Positions 53,524 to 61,045 of a stretch of DNA of 64,000 nt are shown piece by piece. The notes beneath the pieces were generated by a model that saw only the letters and a program-made list of their open reading frames with translations, did not search any database and was not told the origin of the DNA. Positions within the stretch are counted from its first letter, which is position 1. Every line of letters starts with the position of its first letter. Source of the DNA: Pseudomonas fluorescens. GTDB taxonomy: Bacteria; Pseudomonadota; Gammaproteobacteria; Pseudomonadales; Pseudomonadaceae. The translations under genes and the position numbers were made by a program. The DNA lies in assembly GCF_001648775.1 (NCBI RefSeq), contig NZ_LVEJ01000001.1, forward strand, positions 310,001 to 374,000. Direction: 5' to 3'.

Positions 53524-54969
53524 ATGCTCGAAGTCATTAACGACTTCCTCTCAGGGAAAGTACTGATCGTGCTCATTGTCGGGCTCGGTAGCTACTTCAC
53601 GATTCGCTCGCGTTTCGTTCAATTGCGTCACTTCTTCCACATGTTCGCGGTCTTCCGCGACAGCCTCAAGGGCAGCGCCGGGCAACTCAGCTCGTTCCAG
53701 GCCCTGATGCTCAGCCTTGCCGGCCGCGTCGGTGCAGGCAACATCGCCGGTGTCGGCATCGCCGTGACCTTGGGTGGTCCGGGTGCGGTGTTCTGGATGT
53801 GGGTGACCGCACTGGTCGGCATGTCCAGCAGCTTCTTCGAGTGCACCCTGGCGCAGGTCTACAAGCGCGCCGATGGTGATGGTCTGTACCGTGGCGGTCC
53901 GGCTTACTACATCCAGCACGGCCTTAAGCTCAAAGGCATGGCGGTGGTGTTTTCCGTCCTGTTGCTGGTCACCTACGGCTTCGCCTTCATCGGCCTGCAG
54001 TCCTACACCGTGACCCACTCGCTGCAGAACGCCTTTGAGTTCAATCCACAACACACCGGTATCGTCCTCGCGGTGCTGCTGGCCATCACCTTCCTCGGCG
54101 GCATCAAGCGCATTGCTTCGGTGTCCGACCTGCTGGTACCGATCAAGACTCTGGCCTATATCGGCGTGACCCTGTACGTGATCGGCACCCAGATCGAACA
54201 CGTGCCAGCCATGCTGGAAACCATCTTCAAGAGCGCCTTCGGCCTCGACCCGGCCTTTGGCGGCCTGCTCGGCAGCGCCATCGTCATGGGCGTGAAGCGT
54301 GGCGTGTTCGCCAACGAAGCAGGCCTGGGCAGTGCGCCGAACGTCGCCGCCGTAGCCGCTGTGAAACACCCGGGCGCGCAGGGCGTGGTTCAGGCCTTCA
54401 GCGTGTTCCTCGACACCTTCGTGATCTGCACCTGCACCGCGCTGCTGATCCTGCTGTCGGGTTTCTATACCCCGGGCTTCGAAGGTGACGGCATCGTCCT
54501 GACTCAAAACTCGCTGGCCGCCGTGGTCGGTGACTGGGGTCGCATGTTCGTCAGCGTCGCGCTGTCGCTGTTCGTCTTCACCTGCATCCTTTACAACTAC
54601 TACCTGGGCGAAAACAGCCTGCAGTTCCTCACCCGCAACCGCGCCGCGCTGATGATTTTCCGCGGCCTGGTGCTGGCGCTGGTGGTTTGGGGTTCGATGC
54701 AGGACCTGTCGACCGTGTTCGCCTTCGCCGACATCACCATGACCTGCCTGGCGTTCGTTAACCTGGTGGCCCTGGCCATGCTGTTCAAGGTCGGCATGCG
54801 CGTAATGCGCGACTACGACGGGCAGCGCCGCGCCGGCGTCAAACAGCCGGTGTTCGACTCCAGCAAATTTACCGATCTGGATCTCGACCTGAAGGCCTGG
54901 CCGACCCCGTCTGCCGCTGACGCCAAGGCCGAAGCCGAGCCGCAAGGCGTGCCTGCAGCGCAACGCTGA
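53524..54969 (+). CDS. Alanine/glycine:cation symporter (AGCS family)
   Basis: A 481-residue sodium symporter with about 11 membrane helices. The family signature GxGNIAGVAxAxxxGGPGAxFWMW is present as GAGNIAGVGIAVTLGGPGAVFWMW (in two blocks), with ECTLAQVYK and NEAGLGSAPNVAA. It imports alanine, glycine or related amino acids with a cation. The C-terminal 40 residues are a soluble acidic tail. The neighbours aspA and asparaginase suggest a local amino-acid catabolism set, though each gene has separate signals. Confidence 0.92.
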   Translation: MLEVINDFLSGKVLIVLIVGLGSYFTIRSRFVQLRHFFHMFAVFRDSLKGSAGQLSSFQALMLSLAGRVGAGNIAGVGIAVTLGGPGAVFWMWVTALVGMSSSFFECTLAQVYKRADGDGLYRGGPAYYIQHGLKLKGMAVVFSVLLLVTYGFAFIGLQSYTVTHSLQNAFEFNPQHTGIVLAVLLAITFLGGIKRIASVSDLLVPIKTLAYIGVTLYVIGTQIEHVPAMLETIFKSAFGLDPAFGGLLGSAIVMGVKRGVFANEAGLGSAPNVAAVAAVKHPGAQGVVQAFSVFLDTFVICTCTALLILLSGFYTPGFEGDGIVLTQNSLAAVVGDWGRMFVSVALSLFVFTCILYNYYLGENSLQFLTRNRAALMIFRGLVLALVVWGSMQDLSTVFAFADITMTCLAFVNLVALAMLFKVGMRVMRDYDGQRRAGVKQPVFDSSKFTDLDLDLKAWPTPSAADAKAEAEPQGVPAAQR

Positions 54970-54978
54970 CAGGTGAAT

Positions 54979-55003
54979 GACGGGCGCATCCCCTGCGCCC
55001 GTC
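54979..55003 (+). terminator. Hairpin after the symporter gene
   Basis: Perfect 10-bp arms GACGGGCGCA and TGCGCCCGTC with a 5-base loop, 10 bp after the stop. Only a weak T-tract (AGTTATTGT) follows. Confidence 0.65.
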
Positions 55004-55023
55004 AGTTATTGTGATGCAATAAC

Positions 55024-55115
55024 TTGTAGGAGTGAGCCTGCTCGCGATCGCGGTTGATCAGTCGACATTAATGTTGAATGGGATGCCCCCTTCGCGAGCA
55101 GGCTCGCTCCCACAA
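55024..55115. repeat. REP pair upstream of the asparaginase gene
   Basis: TTGTAGGAGTGAGCCTGCTC at the left (two changes from consensus) and GAGCAGGCTCGCTCCCACAA at the right. Confidence 0.85.
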
Positions 55116-55141
55116 GGACCTCATCCTTCCGGAGAATCCCC

Positions 55142-56158
55142 ATGAATTCGTCGACCTACCCCGCCGCCCAACACGTCATGGTGCTCTACACCGGTGGCAC
55201 CATCGGCATGCAGGCCAGCGCCAATGGCCTGGCCCCGGCGTCCGGTTTCGAAGCGCGGATGCGTGACTACCTGCACAGCCAGCCTGAACTCGTTGTACCG
55301 CAATGGCGCTTTCGCGAGATGTCGCCGCTGATCGACAGCGCCAACATGACCCCGGCCTATTGGCAGCAATTGCGTGAAGCGGTGGTCGATGCCGTGGATG
55401 TGCAAGGCTGCGACAGCGTGCTGATCCTGCACGGCACCGACACTTTGGCCTACAGCGCCGCAGCGATGAGCTTCCAGTTGCTGGGGCTGAATGCTCGCGT
55501 GTGCTTCACCGGCTCGATGTTGCCGGCCGGTGTTACCGACAGCGATGCCTGGGAAAACCTCGGTGGCGCACTGGTCGCCCTCGGCCAGGGCCTGGCGCCG
55601 GGCGTGCACTTGTACTTCCACGGTGAACTGCTGGCGCCGACCCGTTGCGCGAAAGTGCGCAGTTTTGGCCGGCATCCGTTCAAACGACTTGAGCGTCAGG
55701 GCGGCGGCGTGAAAGCGCCTTCGATTCCAGCGTCGTTGAACTACAACCAGCCGAAACAACTGGCCAAAGTTGCCGTGTTGCCACTGTTTCCCGGCATCAG
55801 CGCCGAAGTCCTCGACGGCCTGCTCGACAGCGGCATTCAGGGGCTGGTGCTGGAATGCTACGGCAGCGGCACCGGTCCAAGCGATAACCCCGAGTTCCTC
55901 GCCAGCCTTGGCCGGGCGCGGGATAACGGTGTGGTCGTGGTAGCGGTCACGCAGTGCCATGAAGGTGGCGTTGAGCTGGATGTGTATGAGGCGGGTAGTC
56001 GTTTACGCGGTGTTGGCGTGTTGTCGGGTGGCGGTATGACCCGTGAGGCGGCGTTCGGCAAGTTGCACGGGTTGCTCGGTGCAGGGCTGGACATTGCGCA
56101 AATGCGCCAGCTTATGGAATTGGATCTTTGTGGTGAGCTGACATCACCGCAGGACTAA
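55142..56158 (+). CDS. ansA: L-asparaginase, type I (cytoplasmic)
   Basis: A 338-residue enzyme hydrolysing asparagine to aspartate and ammonia. The first catalytic threonine is in YTGGTIG (16-22) and the second in LHGTDTLAYSA (about 100-110); a C-terminal GTGPSDNPEF loop is present. No signal peptide is seen, indicating a cytosolic type-I enzyme, so aspartate produced could feed the nearby aspartase. The gene follows a REP by 26 bp. Confidence 0.92.
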   Translation: MNSSTYPAAQHVMVLYTGGTIGMQASANGLAPASGFEARMRDYLHSQPELVVPQWRFREMSPLIDSANMTPAYWQQLREAVVDAVDVQGCDSVLILHGTDTLAYSAAAMSFQLLGLNARVCFTGSMLPAGVTDSDAWENLGGALVALGQGLAPGVHLYFHGELLAPTRCAKVRSFGRHPFKRLERQGGGVKAPSIPASLNYNQPKQLAKVAVLPLFPGISAEVLDGLLDSGIQGLVLECYGSGTGPSDNPEFLASLGRARDNGVVVVAVTQCHEGGVELDVYEAGSRLRGVGVLSGGGMTREAAFGKLHGLLGAGLDIAQMRQLMELDLCGELTSPQD

Positions 56159-56181
56159 CCGGGATTGCCGTATTTACACTG

Positions 56182-56223
56182 AAAAACGAGCCGCTCTTGA
56201 CTAACCCCGAAAGCAGCGGCTCG
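56182..56223 (-). terminator. Terminator for the minus-strand genes of the AT-rich patch
   Basis: Arms CGAGCCGCT (56187-56195) and AGCGGCTCG (56215-56223) with a 19-base loop, followed on the minus strand by TTTTTC. It lies just after the frameshifted gene and opposite the asparaginase stop. Confidence 0.75.
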
Positions 56224-56229
56224 AGTTAA

Positions 56230-56621
56230 CTACTGCTCTTCCCAGATTTCAAAAATACCGGTGACTTCTTTAGGAATACCAGGATACGCCTCTGGATTGA
56301 ACTCAGCCTTAAGCGATCCATAATACCGCCCACTTACATCATCGTAACTAACCGTTAACTGCCCACCCGTCCTCCAAGGTATAGACGCATTGTTGAGATT
56401 GTACGAAACCAGCGGATACTCGTCATTTTTTAGCGTGATATAATTATCTCCGCGCTCGTCTCGAACGCCGAAAGCCGCGGAGATCTCCGCAATATCTTCA
56501 CTTACAGACAACGATAAAGCGGAATATATCTATCTTCCCCGTCTACCGTCGCTTTCAATTCACCCCTTAAAGCCTTAGCCCCTCTCGAGTGAGAGTCTTT
56601 ATTCGCTTGTTTAGTGTCCAT
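56230..56621 (-). pseudogene. Frameshifted gene of an unknown small-protein family
   Basis: Two frames must be joined to give a full product. The first runs from ATG 56621 (AAGGTG upstream) for 39 codons (MDTKQANKDSHSRGAKALRG...DRYIPL) to a stop at 56502. The second begins around 56511 in another frame and continues to 56230 (SEDIAEISAAFGVRDERGDN..., ending IFEIWEEQ). The joined product of about 127 residues parallels the neighbouring 131-residue protein in length and pattern (KALRGELKATVDG against KAVEGRLSVKVNG; YYGSLKAEFNP against YEGNLSAVISAP). A single-base shift near 56505-56520 would restore it. Sequencing error is possible. Confidence 0.6.
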
Positions 56622-56773
56622 AACCACACCTTAATCAATTAACCAATCCAATTGAATTTGCACATCCGATTTATTATCAGCCCTGATCAACGCCTCCAGA
56701 TGAAGCTATCAAGCCACCAACCTTGAGCCGGGCTAATCGAGTGCGGTGATTTAATATCATGCCGGATCGGAAT

Positions 56774-57169
56774 TTAATTGTTGATTATTGAAAAAGACCC
56801 TTCAGTCAAATTCCAGCTTGACCCTGGCGCTGAAATAACTGCTGAAAGATTTCCTTCATAACCCCCAGCACCATCTTCAGCCACCCTGAGATTGCCACCA
56901 CTCCAAGAAACAAATTCGCCGTTGACCCTGTAACTGACATTTACATCTGCTGCACCCTGTTGCACTTCCTGTCCTAATTTATCTTTCGGAAATCTTGTAG
57001 AAACCACTCCAGTGACCGAATTGGCATCACCAAATTGAAAGGTCAGACTTCCACCAATATCGAAAAAGCTAAACGCTCTAAGTTCTTCCTGCCCACCATT
57101 GACTTTGACGCTCAGCCGACCTTCTACGGCTTTGTTACCCGACGTTGGCTTTTGATTTGAACCCACCAT
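56774..57169 (-). CDS. Small beta-rich protein of unknown family, intact paralogue
   Basis: A 131-residue protein from ATG 57169 (GGAG 8 bases upstream). After a polar start (MVGSNQKPTSGNKAVEG) the sequence alternates in strands: LSVKVNGGQEELRAFSFFDIGGSLTFQFGDANSVTGVV, VSYRVNGEFVSWSGGNLRV and YEGNLSAVIS (in blocks). No signal peptide, cysteine or catalytic motif is visible. It is related to the frameshifted neighbour downstream. The gene is richer in A and T than its surroundings, which suggests it came from elsewhere. I do not recognise its function. Confidence 0.65.
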   Translation of the reverse strand: MVGSNQKPTSGNKAVEGRLSVKVNGGQEELRAFSFFDIGGSLTFQFGDANSVTGVVSTRFPKDKLGQEVQQGAADVNVSYRVNGEFVSWSGGNLRVAEDGAGGYEGNLSAVISAPGSSWNLTEGSFSIINN

Positions 57170-57526
57170 GGCACACGCTCCATATAAATAATTGATTGCC
57201 GCCTCTTTCAAAAACAAAACTAGACCCGCGTAAGTAGCCGGTCAAGAAAAAAACAAAAAACAAGTTTGCACCTTTAAAAAACATGCTTTTTCAGACAGGC
57301 GGGCAATTTTTCAGCAAAAACCTGTCAACTATTACAGTATCAACCTCAAAGAAAACAGATTAACCTGAGGTGCCAACATATTGCGTTTGTTGTAATAGCC
57401 CAATTAACAAATTCGACTTGTTCTTACTTGCACAAGCGGCGAACAACTATTAAAAGCAACTAATAGACGCCAGCATGGCGGCACGCAACTTGCTGCAGTT
57501 CCAGGAACTGACTCTGGAAGAAGCCC
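57170..57526. other. AT-rich intergenic region upstream of two divergent genes
   Basis: Strikingly AT-rich stretch (runs such as AAAAAAACAAAAAACAAG) with no gene seen. It contains an inverted pair ACCTCA/TGAGGT (57343-57371) that could be an operator for the AraC regulator or simply chance. It is the promoter region for the minus-strand gene and for the AraC-type gene. Confidence 0.4.
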
Positions 57527-58522
57527 ATGCTCCACTCCCACCTCACCACCCTCAACGCCGTCTCGCTGGTGCTCAACACCTTCAAGGCCGAAGGCTTGTC
57601 GAGCGAGGCGCTGCTGGCCGGCAGCGGCATCAGTGCGGCGGATCTCAGTCGGGCCGACACGCGCATCACCACCAATCAGGAGATGCAGGTTTGTGCCAAC
57701 GCTGTCGCGCTCAAGCATGACATCGGACTGGAACTGGGCCGGCGCATGCACGTTTCCTGCTACGGCATCCTCGGTTACGCCCTGCTGACCTGTGCCACCT
57801 TCGGTGACGCTTTGCGCCTGGCGATCCGCTATCCGGCGCTGTTGGGAACACTTTTCGAGCTGAGCCTGGAAGACGATGGCGAGCAGGTCTGGTTCGTTGC
57901 CGCCGATTATCGCGAGAGCCCGGCGATGGCGGTGTTCAATGCCGAGTTCTGCCTGGTGTCGCTGAAAGTCATTTGCGATGACTTGCTCGGGCATACGCTG
58001 CCGTTGCTGACGACGCGGTTCGAACACACCGCGCCGGACTATCGCGACAGTTATGCCGAGCACTTCGACAGTGCGCTGCACTTCGGCGCCAAGGACAACG
58101 CCTTTGCCTTCGCCCGGCGCTGGCTCGAGCAGCCGCTGCCACTGGCGGATGCGATCACCCATCAAGCCATGGCCGAACGCTGCCGCAAGCAGAATCTGGA
58201 GTTCACCGGGCGTCAGGCATGGTTGGGGCGGATTCGTCAGTTGCTCAGCGCGCAGTTGAATGCCGCGCCGGGGCTGGAAGGTCTGGCGCTACAGATGAAG
58301 TGTTCGCCGCGTACGTTGCGCCGCCATCTCAAGGACATGGGCAGCAGCTATCAGGAGCTGCTCGATGAGCTGCGTTTCGAGCGGGCCAAGCAGATGTTGT
58401 GTGAGGATCAGTTGCCGATTTATCGCATTGCCGAGACCCTCGGCTTCAGCGAGACCGCGAGTTTCCGCCATGCCTTCGTGCGCTGGAGCGGCGTGGCCCC
58501 GAGCCAGTTCCGCCCGCACTGA
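57527..58522 (+). CDS. AraC-family transcriptional regulator
   Basis: A 331-residue regulator. The N-terminal two-thirds is the 'arabinose-binding domain of AraC-type' found in OruR/ArgR-like regulators (GLELGRRMHVSCYGILGYALLTCATFGDALRLAIRYPAL in blocks). The C-terminal 100 residues carry two helix-turn-helix units (LEGLALQMKCSPRTLRRHLKDMG and IYRIAETLGFSETASFRHAFVRWSGVAPSQFR). It lies on the same strand as the polyamine genes, 257 bp upstream, and may control them. Confidence 0.9.
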   Translation: MLHSHLTTLNAVSLVLNTFKAEGLSSEALLAGSGISAADLSRADTRITTNQEMQVCANAVALKHDIGLELGRRMHVSCYGILGYALLTCATFGDALRLAIRYPALLGTLFELSLEDDGEQVWFVAADYRESPAMAVFNAEFCLVSLKVICDDLLGHTLPLLTTRFEHTAPDYRDSYAEHFDSALHFGAKDNAFAFARRWLEQPLPLADAITHQAMAERCRKQNLEFTGRQAWLGRIRQLLSAQLNAAPGLEGLALQMKCSPRTLRRHLKDMGSSYQELLDELRFERAKQMLCEDQLPIYRIAETLGFSETASFRHAFVRWSGVAPSQFRPH

Positions 58523-58529
58523 TTGTTGA

Positions 58530-58622
58530 CCTGTGGGAGCGAGCCTGCTCGCGAAAGCACCAGATCAATCACATCCATGTTGGCTGACACGCCTTCTTCG
58601 CGAGCAGGCTCGCTCCCACAGG
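58530..58622. repeat. REP pair after the AraC-type gene
   Basis: CCTGTGGGAGCGAGCCTGCT at the left and inverted GCGAGCAGGCTCGCTCCCAC at the right. Confidence 0.9.
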
Positions 58623-58779
58623 AGATTGGTCGTTTCATTCCCCGCACCCTCGACAAGGGGCGAATTGCGGTCAGAGGTTTTGGCCATATCGATCCCCTTT
58701 TGGCCTTTCCTGCCGTTCTCCGATTGATTGCTTGCCGCAACACTGGATGCAACCGAATCAGCCCTGCGGAGAACAACAA

Positions 58780-59805
58780 ATGCTGACGATCTACTCAGAC
58801 GATCACCACCTGCACCATGGCCGTTGCGAACTCATCGATGGCCAGCTCAAGCCGTGCTTCGAGATGCCGTCGCGCGCCGACCACGTGCTGCAACGCGTAC
58901 AGAATCAGAATCTCGGCGCGGTCGAGGCACCGAAGGATTTTGGCCTGGAGCCGATCGCGCGCATCCACAGCCGCGAATACCTCGACTTCTTCAAGGGTGC
59001 ATGGGCGCGCTGGACGGAATTCAACACCGACGGTGACTTGCTGCCCTACACCTGGCCAGCGCGCACCCTGCGTGCGATCAAACCGACCAGTCTGCACGGC
59101 CAGCTCGGTTATTACAGCTTCGACGGCGGCGCACCGATCACCGCTGGCACCTGGCAAGCGGCGTACAGCGCGGCGCAAGTGGCCCTGACCGCGCAAGCAG
59201 AAATCCAGCGCGGCGCACGCAGTGCCTTTGCCCTGTGCCGGCCACCGGGACACCACGCCGCCAGCGATTTGATGGGCGGTTATTGCTACCTCAACAACGC
59301 CGCCATCGCCGCGCAGGCATTCCTCGATCAGGGCCACAAAAAGGTTGCGATCCTCGACGTCGACTATCACCACGGCAACGGCACGCAGTCGATTTTCTAC
59401 GAACGCAGCGACGTGTTGTTCACCTCGATCCACGGCCACCCGGAAGCGGAGTTCCCGTTCTTCCTTGGCTATGACGATGAGCGCGGCGAAGGCGCCGGTG
59501 AAGGCTTCAACTTCAACTATCCGCTGCCGGCCGGTTCCGGCTGGGACGTGTGGAGCGCGGCGCTGGATCAGGCCTGCGACGAGATCGACCGCTATGGCGC
59601 CGACATCGTTGTCGTGTCGCTCGGTGTCGATACGTTCAAGGACGACCCGATCTCGCAGTTCAAACTCGACAGCCCGGACTATCTGGCGATGGGCAAGCGC
59701 ATTGCCGCCCTCGGCAAACCGACGCTGTTCGTCATGGAAGGTGGCTACGCCGTCGAAGAAATCGGCATCAACGCAGTGAACGTGCTGGAAGGTTTTGAAC
59801 AATGA
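58780..59805 (+). CDS. aphA: Acetylpolyamine amidohydrolase (histone-deacetylase fold)
   Basis: A 341-residue zinc amidohydrolase that removes acetyl groups from acetylated polyamines. Class signatures are CRPPGHHAASD (tandem catalytic histidines), AILDVDYHHGNGTQSIFY (metal-binding Asp and His) and SLGVDTFKDDP, with a C-terminal FVMEGGYAVEEIG. The ATG at 58780 (MLTIYSDDHHLHHGRCELIDG) is the family start; an upstream extension is not protein-like. Its stop overlaps the next gene by 4 bp. Confidence 0.93.
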   Translation: MLTIYSDDHHLHHGRCELIDGQLKPCFEMPSRADHVLQRVQNQNLGAVEAPKDFGLEPIARIHSREYLDFFKGAWARWTEFNTDGDLLPYTWPARTLRAIKPTSLHGQLGYYSFDGGAPITAGTWQAAYSAAQVALTAQAEIQRGARSAFALCRPPGHHAASDLMGGYCYLNNAAIAAQAFLDQGHKKVAILDVDYHHGNGTQSIFYERSDVLFTSIHGHPEAEFPFFLGYDDERGEGAGEGFNFNYPLPAGSGWDVWSAALDQACDEIDRYGADIVVVSLGVDTFKDDPISQFKLDSPDYLAMGKRIAALGKPTLFVMEGGYAVEEIGINAVNVLEGFEQ

Positions 59806-60902
59806 AAACCCTCAAGCAGGTCATCGCGCCAGCCTTGTGCGTCGCGCTGCTGAGCGGTGTTGTCCACGCTGAAGAACGCACGCTGCGCGTCTACAACTGG
59901 TTCGACTACATCACGCCCAAGGCACTGGAAGACTTCAAGGCACAGAACACCCAGACCAAACTGATCTACGACATCTTCGACACCAACGAAGCGCTGGAGG
60001 CCAAGCTGCTCACCGGTAACTCCGGTTACGACGTGGTGGTGCCGTCCAACGTGTTCCTCGCCAAGCAGATCGAAGCCGGGGTGTTCCAGCCGCTGGATCG
60101 CAGCAAACTGCCGAACTGGAATCACCTCGATCCGAAACTGATGAAGCTGATCGAAGCCAATGATCCGGGGAATAAATTCGCCGTGCCGTACATGTACGGC
60201 ACCATCCTCATCGGTTTCAACCCGGCCAAGGTCAAAGCCGCACTGGGCGACAATGCGCCGGTCGACAGCTGGGACCTGATCTTCAAGGAAGAAAACATCA
60301 GCAAGCTCAAGCAGTGCGGCGTCGCCCTGCTCGACTCGCCTTCGGAGATTCTGCCACTGGCCCTGCAACACCTGGGGCTCGATCCGAACAGCAAGAACCC
60401 GGCGGATTACGCCAAGGCTGAAGCACTGTTGATGAAGATCCGCCCGTACGTGACCTACTTCCATTCGTCCAAGTACATGGCCGATATCGCCAACGGTGAC
60501 ATCTGCGTGGCGGTCGGTTATTCCGGCAGTTTCTCGCAAGCGGCCAACCGGGCGAAAGAAGCCAGGAACGGCATCGTGGTCGACATGCGTCTGCCGAAGG
60601 AAGGTGCGCCGATCTGGTTCGACATGCTCGCGATTCCCAAGGGCGCGAAGAACACCGAGGACGCCTACACCTTTATCAACTACCTGCTGCAACCGGCGGT
60701 GATTGCTCCGGTCAGCGACTTTGTCGGCTATCCGAACCCGAACAAGGACGCCACCGGACTGGTCGATCCAGCGATCCGCAACAACCCCAACCTGTACCCG
60801 ACCGACGCAGCGATGAGCACGCTGTACACCCTGCAACCTTTGCCGCGCGATGCCGAGCGGGCACGCACCCGGGCCTGGACCAAGATCAAGTCCGGCACCT
60901 GA
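59802..60902 (+). CDS. Polyamine (putrescine/spermidine) ABC transporter substrate-binding protein
   Basis: A 366-residue periplasmic protein of the PotF/SpuD type. Signal peptide MKTLKQVIAPALCVALLSGVVHA; mature part starts EERTLRVYNWFDYITPKALEDF, with YDVVVPSNVFLAKQIEAGVFQPLD and KFAVPYMYGTILIGFN (in blocks) typical of the family. No permease or ATPase gene follows, so it must work with a transporter encoded elsewhere or act as a sensor. Overlap with aphA suggests acetylpolyamine or polyamine as ligand. Confidence 0.93.
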   Translation: MKTLKQVIAPALCVALLSGVVHAEERTLRVYNWFDYITPKALEDFKAQNTQTKLIYDIFDTNEALEAKLLTGNSGYDVVVPSNVFLAKQIEAGVFQPLDRSKLPNWNHLDPKLMKLIEANDPGNKFAVPYMYGTILIGFNPAKVKAALGDNAPVDSWDLIFKEENISKLKQCGVALLDSPSEILPLALQHLGLDPNSKNPADYAKAEALLMKIRPYVTYFHSSKYMADIANGDICVAVGYSGSFSQAANRAKEARNGIVVDMRLPKEGAPIWFDMLAIPKGAKNTEDAYTFINYLLQPAVIAPVSDFVGYPNPNKDATGLVDPAIRNNPNLYPTDAAMSTLYTLQPLPRDAERARTRAWTKIKSGT

Positions 60903-60918
60903 AGACCCTGCACATTCG

Positions 60919-60945
60919 AAGACCCGCCCATGCGGGTCTTTTTTT
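60919..60945 (+). terminator. Terminator of the polyamine operon
   Basis: Nine-bp arms AAGACCCGC and GCGGGTCTT with a 4-base loop, then TTTTT. Confidence 0.95.
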
Positions 60946-61045
60946 GCGCGCAAGATGTATCTACCGCACGCCACCTCGATCCGCCGCCTACCTTGCCCTG
61001 CTCCGCCGCCCTTTTGGCGCTCCCGATCAGAGCAGGAAATGCCCC

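Noticed and set aside
30712..58622. CRISPR-like repeats
   Set aside because: The repeated units are dispersed REP pairs between genes, without regular spacers or cas genes.
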